From assembly GCF_013300725.1 (NCBI RefSeq), contig NZ_JAAIMM010000006.1, forward strand, positions 1-64,000: a stretch of DNA of 64,000 nt, written 5' to 3'. This stretch comes from Allocoprococcus comes. GTDB taxonomy: Bacteria; Bacillota; Clostridia; Lachnospirales; Lachnospiraceae. Made by a program: the position numbers and the translations under genes. Below, in pieces: positions 40,300 through 51,395 of this stretch. Each line of letters starts with the position of its first letter. Position 1 is the stretch's first letter. Below the pieces are notes generated by a model that was not told the DNA's origin, searched no databases, and was given only the letters and a program-made list of their open reading frames with translations.

Positions 40300-42275
40300 T
40301 CTGTCTTTTCTACTCCTTTTAATTCATTTTCTGCCACTTCCATCATTGTCTTTAATTTATCCTGTGCTTCGGTCATACACTGAAGTAACAGTGGGTTAAA
40401 TGTACCGCATTCACCATTCTGGATCATTTCCAGTGCTTTTTCATGTGAAAATGCCTTCTTGTAAACCCGTTCACTCACCAGGGCGTCATACACATCCGCC
40501 AGCGATACTACTTGTGCCGAAATCGGAATTTCTTCTCCGACAAGTCCGTCCGGATATCCCTTTCCATCATATCTTTCATGATGCCAGCGGCAAATCTCAT
40601 ATGCAAGCTTGAGCAGCTTTTCATTCCGGTACATATCCAGATTATCCAGCATTTGTGCACCGATCAAGGTATGTGTCTTCATAATCTCAAATTCCTCTTT
40701 GGTAAGCTTTCCCGGTTTGTTCAGAATTTTCTCGTCAATTCCAACCTTTCCGATATCATGCAAAGCCGATGCTGTTGCAATCAATAATCTTTCTTCCCAT
40801 GAGAGCTGATATTTTCCTGTCTTCTTCACCAGTTGTTCCAGTAAAAGCTGTGTGATCAGATTGATATGGATCACATGACGACCACTTTCTCCGTTTCTGA
40901 ACTCAACAATCTGGCTCAGGATACCGATCAGCATCCGGTTATTTCTCTCTTTTTCGTAAATCTGCCTGGTCACCAGCCGGATCAGTCTCCTCTGTTTTGC
41001 ATATAGCTTGATCATGTTCAGGACACGTTGATATACAATTTTCGCATCAAACGGGCGGCTGATGTAATCTGAGACGCCCATCTCATATGCCCGTCTGATA
41101 TAGCTATCTGAATCTTCACTGGAAATCATGATTACCGGAATATCTTCAATCCAATGATTCTGGTTCATTGCAGCAAGGACTTCAAATCCATCCATTTCCG
41201 GCATCACAATATCGAGCAGCACCAGAGAAATCCCTGTTCCATACCGTTCCAGTTGTTCCAGACATTCTTCTCCATTAGCCGCCTCCAGGATCCGGTAGTC
41301 CTCTTTCAGGATCTCTTTCAGAATCTCGCGGTTTATTTCCGAATCATCCACGATAAGGATCTGCTGTTTCAGTTTTTCTGATGCAGAATTTTCTTCCTTT
41401 TTCTTTCCATTTTCATCCCATTCTGTGACAACCATATTTTTATAATTTTTAGCTATATACATCTGTCTGTCAGCACTGGCAACAGCATCTTCAATATTGC
41501 CTTCGCGGAATATAGCTCCGCCGATGCTGACCGAAAGCTGCATTTTCTCATAATTCGGCACAACCGCATCGTGGATCTTTTCCCGGATCAGTTTCAGCTT
41601 GTCCTCAAAAATATGCTTCTTGATCGAAGGCAGGATCAGTAAAAATTCATCTCCACCATACCGGATCAGAATATCCGTCTTCCGAATATATTTTTTGATA
41701 ATGTTCGCCGTCGTTATAAGTGCCGCATCTCCCGCACTATGTCCATAAGTATCGTTATGGAGCTTAAAATCATCCAGATCGATCACTGCAATTCCGGCTT
41801 CATCCTCCATGTTCTTGATCTTTTCTTCAAAAAAACGCCGATTATATATCCCGGTCAGTACATCCGTATATAACTTTTCATTATATCCTGACAGTTTACT
41901 GATCAGCCTCTCATACCCCTCCTGATCAATCTGAATACTCTCATCAAGATTCTGAATCATTTCCATAACATAAGGTCTGCCATCAATCTCAACATAACGC
42001 GAGATCACCTGAAATACCTGCAAATCCAGAAATTCAAATTTTATCTTCTGCGTCTGTTCTTTCAGTGCCAGAAGAGAGCTGCAGTTCTCGCATTCCTTGT
42101 CTTTTTTCCAGAAAGTGTAACACTGACACGTTTCAGATAAATCTCCTGCATTTATCCGTTTTTCCCGATCCATCAGCATTTTCCCGTCTACCAGTCTGAC
42201 AACCTGAAACACTTCCCTCAAAGATTCCATCTTTCTTTCCGCTTCCTGCATTGTCATTTGGTCCTGTTTGTTCAT
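40296..42275 (-). CDS. GGDEF - receiver - HD-GYP protein with Cys-rich N-terminus
   Basis: 659 residues, cytoplasmic (no membrane helix). Residues 15-120 form an unassigned sensor-like domain with Cys at 50, 52, 62 and 65 (CQC...CENC), a possible metal site. GGDEF (207-211, in IRYGGDEFLLI) makes cyclic di-GMP. A receiver follows with ILIVDDSEINREIL and phospho-Asp in LVLLDIVMPEMDGFE. The end is HD-GYP: ALHDIGKVGIDEKILNKPGK and WHHERYDGKGYPDGL, which breaks c-di-GMP. Making and breaking enzymes in one chain, linked by a receiver, suggests a switchable activity. Coupled to topB. Confidence 0.92.
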   Translation of the reverse strand: MNKQDQMTMQEAERKMESLREVFQVVRLVDGKMLMDREKRINAGDLSETCQCYTFWKKDKECENCSSLLALKEQTQKIKFEFLDLQVFQVISRYVEIDGRPYVMEMIQNLDESIQIDQEGYERLISKLSGYNEKLYTDVLTGIYNRRFFEEKIKNMEDEAGIAVIDLDDFKLHNDTYGHSAGDAALITTANIIKKYIRKTDILIRYGGDEFLLILPSIKKHIFEDKLKLIREKIHDAVVPNYEKMQLSVSIGGAIFREGNIEDAVASADRQMYIAKNYKNMVVTEWDENGKKKEENSASEKLKQQILIVDDSEINREILKEILKEDYRILEAANGEECLEQLERYGTGISLVLLDIVMPEMDGFEVLAAMNQNHWIEDIPVIMISSEDSDSYIRRAYEMGVSDYISRPFDAKIVYQRVLNMIKLYAKQRRLIRLVTRQIYEKERNNRMLIGILSQIVEFRNGESGRHVIHINLITQLLLEQLVKKTGKYQLSWEERLLIATASALHDIGKVGIDEKILNKPGKLTKEEFEIMKTHTLIGAQMLDNLDMYRNEKLLKLAYEICRWHHERYDGKGYPDGLVGEEIPISAQVVSLADVYDALVSERVYKKAFSHEKALEMIQNGECGTFNPLLLQCMTEAQDKLKTMMEVAENELKGVEKTE

Positions 42276-42342
42276 CCCTTTATCCTCTCAATTTTATCCT
42301 GCCATCCATACTCTTTTTTACGTTATGTAATGATGTGATGTT

Positions 42343-42446
42343 GGGGTCAAAAGGTATTTTGACCCCTTTGATACCAGATTGCTACGTGCTTTGGCACTCT
42401 CGCAAGCAAGCTTGCATCGGCTTTCTGACCTTTTGACCCTGGTATC
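42343..42446 (-). promoter_or_regulatory. Structured leader of the GGDEF/HD-GYP gene
   Basis: In the minus-strand transcript GATACCAG (42446-42439) can pair with CTGGTATC (42377-42370), closing a ~77-nt domain. Beyond it a perfect 10-bp hairpin GGGGTCAAAA/TTTTGACCCC (42366-42343) can form. GGGTCAAAAGG inside the first domain (42439-42429) is also a perfect partner for CCTTTTGACCC of that hairpin. Two alternative folds are therefore possible, as in riboswitches or attenuators. It does not match the c-di-GMP-I or -II aptamer text I know. Confidence 0.55.
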
Positions 42447-42462
42447 ATCATATAATAAAATT

Positions 42463-42491
42463 ATTATAGGCAAATTCCCCCTTATTGTCCA
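42463..42491 (-). promoter_or_regulatory. Promoter upstream of the structured leader
   Basis: On the minus strand TGGACA (42486-42491) and TATAAT (42463-42468) with a 17-bp spacer. The start of transcription should fall just before the leader described at 42343-42446. Confidence 0.65.
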
Positions 42492-42505
42492 GTTTTCCTT
42501 CATTA

Positions 42506-42542
42506 AAAAAACCGAAAATCCAGCAAAGGATTCTCGGTTTTT
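42506..42542 (-). terminator. Terminator of the ATP synthase operon
   Basis: On the minus strand AAAAACCGAGAATCC pairs with GGATTTTCGGTTTTT (one G-T), followed by a T run, directly after the atpC stop. Confidence 0.9.
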
Positions 42543-42548
42543 AATACT

Positions 42549-42950
42549 TTATGACTGAGTTGCTCCAATTCGGGCAACTGCTCTTTTCAGCGCTGCCTCT
42601 GCACGGCGCATATCTGTGCCTTCCTGCTTCGCAGCAATTCTGTCCTCAGCGCGCTTCTTCGCCGCTTCGGCACGTGCCACATCAATTTCATCCGGCCACT
42701 GTGCATCTTCCGCAAGCACCGTTACCTTCTCCTGCAGGATTTCTACAAATCCTCCGAGAATTGCCGCTTTCTTAATCTCCCCGTCATTGTGGATTCGCAT
42801 CACACATGGTTCAAGAATCGTCGTCAGCGGAATATGCTTTGCATAGACACCAAGTTCTCCTTCAGTACTTACAAATTCAAGGAATTCGCAGTCACCCTCC
42901 AGAAACTTCTTTTCCGGCGAAATAATGTTAAGTTTAAATTTATCTGCCAT
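42549..42950 (-). CDS. atpC: ATP synthase F1 subunit epsilon
   Basis: 133 residues. The N-terminal beta sandwich (FKLNIISPEKKFLEGDCEFL, then GVYAKHIPLTTILEP) and a C-terminal helical hairpin (AEAAKKRAEDRIAAK... ALKRAVARIG) are both present, full length. It couples rotor to catalytic head and can lock the enzyme against ATP waste. Last gene of the atp operon; 12 bp after atpD. Confidence 0.96.
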   Translation of the reverse strand: MADKFKLNIISPEKKFLEGDCEFLEFVSTEGELGVYAKHIPLTTILEPCVMRIHNDGEIKKAAILGGFVEILQEKVTVLAEDAQWPDEIDVARAEAAKKRAEDRIAAKQEGTDMRRAEAALKRAVARIGATQS

Positions 42951-42962
42951 AGGACGTCCCTC

Positions 42963-44384
<1,422 letters not shown>

Positions 44385-45251
44385 TTATCCGATTGCCTCT
44401 GCTCCGGCAATGATCTCGGTAAGTTCCTGTGTGATCGCACCCTGACGTGCTCTGTTATATTTCAATTCCAAATCATCTATCATCTCTTCCGCATTGCTGG
44501 TTGCCGAATCCATCGCCTGCATACGTGCACCGTTCTCACTGGCAACTGCTTCCACAAATGCGCCATACAGAATGCTGCTGATATATTTCGGAACAAGAAG
44601 GCTGATTGCCTCTTCCGCTTCCGGTTCAAAGTTCATCGGTGTAAGCTGCGCCTTTGCATCCTCTTCTCCCGCTTCTTCCTGCACCTCTGCCGGAAGGACT
44701 TTGATCATCGTCGGAATGTGACTTACCGTATTTTTGAAAAATGTGTAGATCAGATAGATCTCACCAATCTCACCATTTTCAAAATCTGTCAGAAGTCTTT
44801 TTGTGATACTCTTCGCATCATCATAGGACGGTTCTTCGATCATCTCTGAATAATCAGCGACAATATCATATCCTTTGTGTTTCAGAAGTTCCAGTCCTTT
44901 TCCTCCAACTGCATAGATCCGGATATTCTCCTTCGTAAAGGCTTCATTTTCAGTCACCATCTTCACTACATTGGAGTTATATCCACCTGCCAGTCCACGA
45001 TTAGATGTTACAACAATGACTGCTTTCTTCTTCGAATCATCTGCTTTCAGATATGGATGATTGATATTCCCTGCCTTTGCAAGCAGAGAGGTCATTGTTG
45101 CATACATACAGTCAAAATACGGCTTTGATTCTTCTGCCCGGGTTCTTGCTTTCTGCAGCTTTACGGTAGAGACAAGTTTCATGGCTTTTGTAATCTGCTG
45201 CGTGCTCTGTACACTGGTACGGCGACGCTTGATATCTCTCATAGATGCCAC
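44385..45251 (-). CDS. atpG: ATP synthase F1 subunit gamma
   Basis: 288 residues from GTG 45251, with AGGTG 7 nt upstream. N-terminal helix ASMRDIKRRRTSVQSTQQIT and C-terminal LELKYNRARQGAITQELTEI form the rotor coiled coil. VVTSNRGLAGGYNSNVV is the conserved Rossmann part. It is the central shaft. Standard length; 10 bp after atpA. Confidence 0.96.
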   Translation of the reverse strand: MASMRDIKRRRTSVQSTQQITKAMKLVSTVKLQKARTRAEESKPYFDCMYATMTSLLAKAGNINHPYLKADDSKKKAVIVVTSNRGLAGGYNSNVVKMVTENEAFTKENIRIYAVGGKGLELLKHKGYDIVADYSEMIEEPSYDDAKSITKRLLTDFENGEIGEIYLIYTFFKNTVSHIPTMIKVLPAEVQEEAGEEDAKAQLTPMNFEPEAEEAISLLVPKYISSILYGAFVEAVASENGARMQAMDSATSNAEEMIDDLELKYNRARQGAITQELTEIIAGAEAIG

Positions 45252-45261
45252 TTTGTATCAC

Positions 45262-46809
<1,548 letters not shown>

Positions 46810-47355
46810 CTATACCTGAATTTTCTTCAGGCTCTTTGACAGTTCATACAGCTTTGTCTTAATACTTGTATCCACAACTCTGTCACCGATACGGATCACC
46901 ATTCCGCCGATCAGAGAAGCATCTACCTGATAATTCATCTCAAAGGATTCATATTTTGTCGTCTGAAGAAGCCGCTGCATGACTGCTTCTTTCTGTGCCT
47001 CGCTCAGTTCTACTGCTGTAGCGATATATGCAATCCCGATTTTCTTTTCTTCTTTTACAAGTCCGATAAAATATTCAAATACAGAATCAATCTTGCTGTA
47101 GCGCCCTTTTTCGATCATCAGCTTCATCAGCTCTACAATCTCATTTGAAACACGTCCGCGGAAAATCGTCTCGATCATCTGCTCTTTGTCTTCACGCATA
47201 ACTCTCGGATTTCCGAGAATCTTCTGAAGCTCTGCATTTTCTTCGAGGATCACTCCGATACTCTGTACTTCCTCGAATATCTCATCCATTTTTCCGCAGT
47301 CACGGGCAGCTTCAAACAGGGCGTCACCATATACCTTTGATACTAGCTTAGCCAT
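46810..47355 (-). CDS. atpH: ATP synthase subunit delta
   Basis: 181 residues. N-terminal helical domain (VSKVYGDALFEAARDCGKMD) and the C-terminal strand region DASLIGGMVIRIGDRVVDTS are typical of the OSCP/delta family. It fastens the F1 head to the peripheral stalk. Overlaps atpF by 13 bp. Confidence 0.95.
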   Translation of the reverse strand: MAKLVSKVYGDALFEAARDCGKMDEIFEEVQSIGVILEENAELQKILGNPRVMREDKEQMIETIFRGRVSNEIVELMKLMIEKGRYSKIDSVFEYFIGLVKEEKKIGIAYIATAVELSEAQKEAVMQRLLQTTKYESFEMNYQVDASLIGGMVIRIGDRVVDTSIKTKLYELSKSLKKIQV

Positions 47356-47858
47356 GTCTGTTCTCCCATTTCTTTTAATGTCTCTTCGATCAATTCATCC
47401 TGTACACTGGTATCGATCGAAGCTGCTACTACTTTACCTGCCATTGCTGATGCAATGGAGATCATCTCCTGCTTCATATCATCAAGCGCACGCTTCCGTT
47501 CCAGTTCGATCTCATTATTGGCACGTGTGATGATCCTTGCTGCTTCTTCTTTTGCTTCTGCAACAATTTCATTTTCGGTCTTCATCGCTTTTTTCCGTGC
47601 TTCACTGAGAATAACCTGCGCCTCTTTATCGATTTCTTTTAATTTCTGTTCGTATTCTTCTTTGTAAACGGCTGCCTCTTTCCGGTCATTCTTTGCTGAC
47701 TCCTGTTCATCAGCAACTCTCTGCTTTCTGTCTTCCAGAAGTTTTCTTACCGGTTTGAAAAGCAGATATGACAGAAACGTGAACATGACAAGCATACTGA
47801 GTGCCATGACACAGGCATCAAAAAGAAGCTGCGCATCCAGATTAAACAAACGTTCCAA
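47343..47858 (-). CDS. atpF: ATP synthase Fo subunit b
   Basis: 171 residues. One membrane helix (LLFDACVMALSMLVMFTFLS) near the N-terminus is followed by a long charged coiled coil (LEDRKQRVADEQESAKNDRK through IELERKRALDDMKQE). It forms the peripheral stalk. A single b gene is present. It lies between atpE (41-bp gap) and atpH (overlap). Confidence 0.96.
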   Translation of the reverse strand: MERLFNLDAQLLFDACVMALSMLVMFTFLSYLLFKPVRKLLEDRKQRVADEQESAKNDRKEAAVYKEEYEQKLKEIDKEAQVILSEARKKAMKTENEIVAEAKEEAARIITRANNEIELERKRALDDMKQEMISIASAMAGKVVAASIDTSVQDELIEETLKEMGEQTWLS

Positions 47859-47899
47859 GGCGTTGCCTCCTTTCTCTTATTTTACAGGCAAAACCCTTT

Positions 47900-48184
<285 letters not shown>

Positions 48185-48230
48185 TCACTGCAAACCTGAT
48201 ACTGTCTGAACTTAGATCCCAGTTTGCTTT

Positions 48231-48950
48231 TTACTCCGCTGACGGCATCTTGTCATTGATATATACCATCGTCAGCATACAGAATACATATGCCTGAATT
48301 GCTCCCGAGAACACATCGAAATAGATGTGTAAAAATCCCGGCCATGCCCATGCGATCTTATACAGAAGACCGTAGATAAGTCCCATGATTACAGTACCGG
48401 ACAACACATTTCCAAACAGACGAAGTGAGATGGAAAATGGTGCTGCGATCTCCCCGATCAGATTGATTGGGAACAAGAACGGCAGTGGTTTGAACAGGCC
48501 TGTAAATGCCTCAATTTTGTTGTATTTGATGTTATTGAACTGAATCAGCACAAATGTGATAAGTCCAAGTGGAAGTGTTACACCATAATCTGCAGTTGGT
48601 GGCCTAAGCCCCAAAAGTCCCGATAGGTTTGCCACAATCAAAAACAAAAACAAAGACCCGATATAATTCCGGAACGCCAGTCCGTTTTTCCCCATGCTTC
48701 CTTTTACCATATTGTCAAGCATCTCAACAATAAGCTCGGCAATATTCTGCAGGGTTCCGGGTTTGCCTTCGGCATCGCTCAGCTTAGCTCGGACAACCAA
48801 CGCAAAAATCAGCAGTAATAACGCTACGATCAATATGCTGACATGTGTAGTGGTGAGCCATAACTCCTGCCCAAATAACTGGAATTTAACGAGACCGTGA
48901 ATTTGAAAATCCGGCTCCTTAGCTGCCAGCATTCCTAAGCTGTTCCCCAC
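48231..48950 (-). CDS. atpB: ATP synthase Fo subunit a
   Basis: 239 residues from GTG 48950, with GGAGG 8 nt upstream. Five to six membrane helices; the essential Arg lies in ISLRLFGNVLSGTVI. LWLTTTHVSILIVALLLLIF is the first helix and YVFCMLTMVYINDKM the end. It forms the ion half-channels against the c ring. Some sodium synthases share the same layout, so it does not by itself identify the ion. Confidence 0.96.
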   Translation of the reverse strand: MGNSLGMLAAKEPDFQIHGLVKFQLFGQELWLTTTHVSILIVALLLLIFALVVRAKLSDAEGKPGTLQNIAELIVEMLDNMVKGSMGKNGLAFRNYIGSLFLFLIVANLSGLLGLRPPTADYGVTLPLGLITFVLIQFNNIKYNKIEAFTGLFKPLPFLFPINLIGEIAAPFSISLRLFGNVLSGTVIMGLIYGLLYKIAWAWPGFLHIYFDVFSGAIQAYVFCMLTMVYINDKMPSAE

Positions 48951-48964
48951 GCGCTCTACCTCCT

Positions 48965-49360
48965 TTACTTAGTTTTTTTGAATTTAGCGAAAAGCTTATG
49001 CATAATTGGCTGCAAATATGCCGCAAGCTTTAAACTCATAATTCCTGCAAACAGTGTAAGTACATTCGCAATCCGAAGCCAGCTGACGGCTATAAATACT
49101 ACAACTACAACCAGATATCTTATCGCGTAAGATTTCTGCATGTATCTCTGTGCTTCCTGTTCTCCATAAAGTACCGCCTCATCCAACGAGTTTTTCATAT
49201 GGATTACCATGAAAACACCTGCAGCCACCCCGATCCAAAGCCCTGCTGTCATTCTCAGATGATCCCCTGGGATAATCAGACATACAATCTGTGCGATTAT
49301 TCCATACAGAAGCATAATGATGATCATATCCTTCAGTACGGTATTGTCTGTCTTACTCAT
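48965..49360 (-). CDS. ATP synthase I-type membrane protein
   Basis: 131 residues with four membrane helices (MIIIMLLYGIIAQIVCLIIP, LWIGVAAGVFMVIHMK, YLVVVVVFIAVSWLRI, LTLFAGIMSLKLAAYL). Position between the AtpZ-like gene and atpB, plus topology, fits the AtpI/UncI-type assembly factor of c rings; its primary sequence is weakly conserved. 14 bp before atpB. Confidence 0.75.
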   Translation of the reverse strand: MSKTDNTVLKDMIIIMLLYGIIAQIVCLIIPGDHLRMTAGLWIGVAAGVFMVIHMKNSLDEAVLYGEQEAQRYMQKSYAIRYLVVVVVFIAVSWLRIANVLTLFAGIMSLKLAAYLQPIMHKLFAKFKKTK

Positions 49361-49380
49361 GTTGTTTCATTCCTCCCTGC

Positions 49381-49626
49381 TCAATTTTTGTTTTTGTCTT
49401 CCGGATCTTCATTCGCATGTCTGGCAAGTACCCATGCATTGCGCAGACCTGCCAATACACCCATTATCACCAAAGGGATAAAAACTGGAAAAGAAACCTT
49501 CTTTTCCAGCCATGTACCAAAAAAAGTGCATAGCAAAATGGGAATCAGTATACTGATGCCTAACTGACTGATGAGTGCAAAGGTTTTAAATACGCTTTGT
49601 TTATATTTCATGATACTTATCTCCAT
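49381..49626 (-). CDS. AtpZ/AtpI-like small membrane protein
   Basis: 81 residues, two membrane helices (ALISQLGISILIPILLCTFF and FPVFIPLVIMGVLAGLRNAW), a G-W-L-E-K loop between them and an acidic tail. This is the AtpZ/putative F0F1-ATPase subunit family, the first gene of many Firmicutes atp operons, proposed to help magnesium or calcium entry or c-ring assembly. It begins the operon. Confidence 0.8.
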   Translation of the reverse strand: MEISIMKYKQSVFKTFALISQLGISILIPILLCTFFGTWLEKKVSFPVFIPLVIMGVLAGLRNAWVLARHANEDPEDKNKN

Positions 49627-49805
49627 TCTCTATATCACTTTCCATTTATTATATCCTTTTTTATGAAATATGTCCACCGTTTTACATGCGATTGTATTTT
49701 TTCTTATACAATTTCCAAATATTGTCATCACTTTTACCAATAAATGTCAATAAATGCGTTGATTATTTAAAATATTTTATATAGTCATTTTTTCACAATA
49801 GTAAA

Positions 49806-49843
49806 AGTGCTGCAAAACGTTTTTAGCCTTGCAGCACTTTTTT
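49806..49843. terminator. Bidirectional terminator between trmL and atp operon
   Basis: AGTGCTGCAA/TTGCAGCACT (49806-49815, 49829-49838) with a 13-nt loop. T runs follow on both strands. On the minus strand it ends trmL transcription. Confidence 0.8.
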
Positions 49844-50339
49844 ATTCATCCCATTCCAGTCTGTGGAGATGTCCTTCTGTATTCATTCCGGCAAACCCAT
49901 TCTGCCGGAGTGCTTCATATAACACGATCGCAACCGAATTTCCAAGATTCAGCGAACGGATATCTCCGATCATCGGAATCCGGATGCTGTCTTCCTTGTG
50001 GTGGCAGAGGATTTCTTCCGGAATCCCTGCACTTTCTTTTCCGAACATGATATAGCAGTCCGGTTCATATTTAACATCCGTATAAAGATTCGGTGATTTT
50101 GTAGTTGCCATGTAAATCTTCGCTCCCGGATTCTTTTCCATAAAATCCCGGTAATCAATATAAGTTGTCACATCCAGATGTTCCCAGTAATCCATCCCTG
50201 CCCGTTTCAGGTTCTTTTCATTTAACCGGAAACCAAGTGGCTCGATCAGATGAAGTCGGGTATTCGTCGCCACACAGGTCCTTCCGATATTTCCGGTATT
50301 TGCCGGGATTTCCGGTTCAAAAAGTACAATATTAAGCAT
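49842..50339 (-). CDS. trmL: tRNA (cytidine/uridine-34-2'-O)-methyltransferase
   Basis: About 165 residues from ATG 50339, with AAGGAG 7 nt upstream. A minimal SpoU knot: LNIVLFEPEIPANTGNIGRT (motif 1), IMFGKESAGIPEEIL (motif 2) and IPMIGDIRSLNLGNSVAIVL (motif 3). Methylates the wobble ribose of tRNA-Leu in known members. Its start overlaps the AIR-synthase-like gene stop, so they are coupled. Confidence 0.93.
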   Translation of the reverse strand: MLNIVLFEPEIPANTGNIGRTCVATNTRLHLIEPLGFRLNEKNLKRAGMDYWEHLDVTTYIDYRDFMEKNPGAKIYMATTKSPNLYTDVKYEPDCYIMFGKESAGIPEEILCHHKEDSIRIPMIGDIRSLNLGNSVAIVLYEALRQNGFAGMNTEGHLHRLEWDE

Positions 50340-51342
50340 TTGCATTCTCCTTCATTTCGTAAATTCGTGCCAATTCGTCCGGTGCCGGTCTGTCGAGAAA
50401 TCTTTTTTCTCCCCCACCCCAGATGATCCGCTCGTTTCCTTCTGTCGTGTGTCCGATGATCTCTGCCGGAATACCTTCCCTTTTCAGTCTTTCCTTTAGT
50501 TCTTCACCCTTCGGTGTCACCATAAGAACCGCTCCTGTACTGGTAAGCTGATAAGGATTCAGATGAAATACTTCACAGACTTCTATCGTTTCCTGACGTA
50601 CCGTCATTTTCTTCATCTCTACTGAAAGTCCAATTCCTGCACCTTCTGCCATATCCCAAAGTGCTGCAAGAATCCCTCCTTCTCCGATCGGATGCATCGC
50701 TGACACCCCGTTCCGACCGGCAATCTCCATTGCCCTGTCACTGAAAATTTCATCTCTCATATCTTCCAGCTTATTTAAGAATCCCGGCGCAAACCGCTCT
50801 GCCAGAGCCGCCCCTTCTTCCCGCATGATCCGTAAGGTTCCTTCCATACCAACCCATTTAACCAGGACTATCTCTTCTCCTGCTTTTGCCGATCTGCTCG
50901 CAAGCAGCTGTTCTTTTTTTGCCTCACCGTGTGCTGTTACATGAACAATACTCGTCTGGATCCCATTTACACTTTGCGCATCCGCAAAGAAAATCCTGAG
51001 ACTTTTTTCTTTACATATCTCCGAAATCTCCATCATCATCGCTTTTAATCTGGACTCATAGGCAAACGTCGGAAGCATGATCCGTACACTGATTCCATAT
51101 GCCCTCGCCCCTCTTGAAGCCAGCTGATTCACCACCTGCGCTATGGCAAATACACCAAGATCTTTTTCATTTCCGGCTAACGAAACATCTGTTGCGATCG
51201 TAAGCCGCTCTTCATTTTCATCTGCCACATAACAGGTTTCTTCCTGTGATGGTTTTAAAAGAGCTGTATCTTCTATATTATCCTGTATCTGTTTTAAAAC
51301 TGAACGCCGATAGACAGTCTGTGACACTCTTCCTGCTTTCAT
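50332..51342 (-). CDS. AIR synthase-related (PurM/HypE-like) protein
   Basis: 336 residues from ATG 51342, with AGAGG 8 nt upstream. The two-domain ATP-binding fold of PurM/HypE/ThiL is visible: TIATDVSLAGNEKDLGVFAI, NQLASRGARAYGISVRIMLP, and the glycine loop MHPIGEGGILAALWDMAEGA, then TSTGAVLMVTPKGEEL. It lacks the GG...Cys end of HypE. It probably binds a nucleotide and an unknown substrate. Co-oriented with and overlapping trmL by 8 bp. Confidence 0.8.
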   Translation of the reverse strand: MKAGRVSQTVYRRSVLKQIQDNIEDTALLKPSQEETCYVADENEERLTIATDVSLAGNEKDLGVFAIAQVVNQLASRGARAYGISVRIMLPTFAYESRLKAMMMEISEICKEKSLRIFFADAQSVNGIQTSIVHVTAHGEAKKEQLLASRSAKAGEEIVLVKWVGMEGTLRIMREEGAALAERFAPGFLNKLEDMRDEIFSDRAMEIAGRNGVSAMHPIGEGGILAALWDMAEGAGIGLSVEMKKMTVRQETIEVCEVFHLNPYQLTSTGAVLMVTPKGEELKERLKREGIPAEIIGHTTEGNERIIWGGGEKRFLDRPAPDELARIYEMKENANA

Positions 51343-51395
51343 ATCTTTATCCTCTTTCTCTCCTGCCATTTTTTGTGGCAGATTCCTGCTTTTTA

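Noticed and set aside
42343-42446. Known c-di-GMP riboswitch before the GGDEF gene
   Set aside because: The conserved GEMM core (GCAAA...GGGACGCAAAGC-like text) is absent, so it was kept only as an unnamed structured leader.
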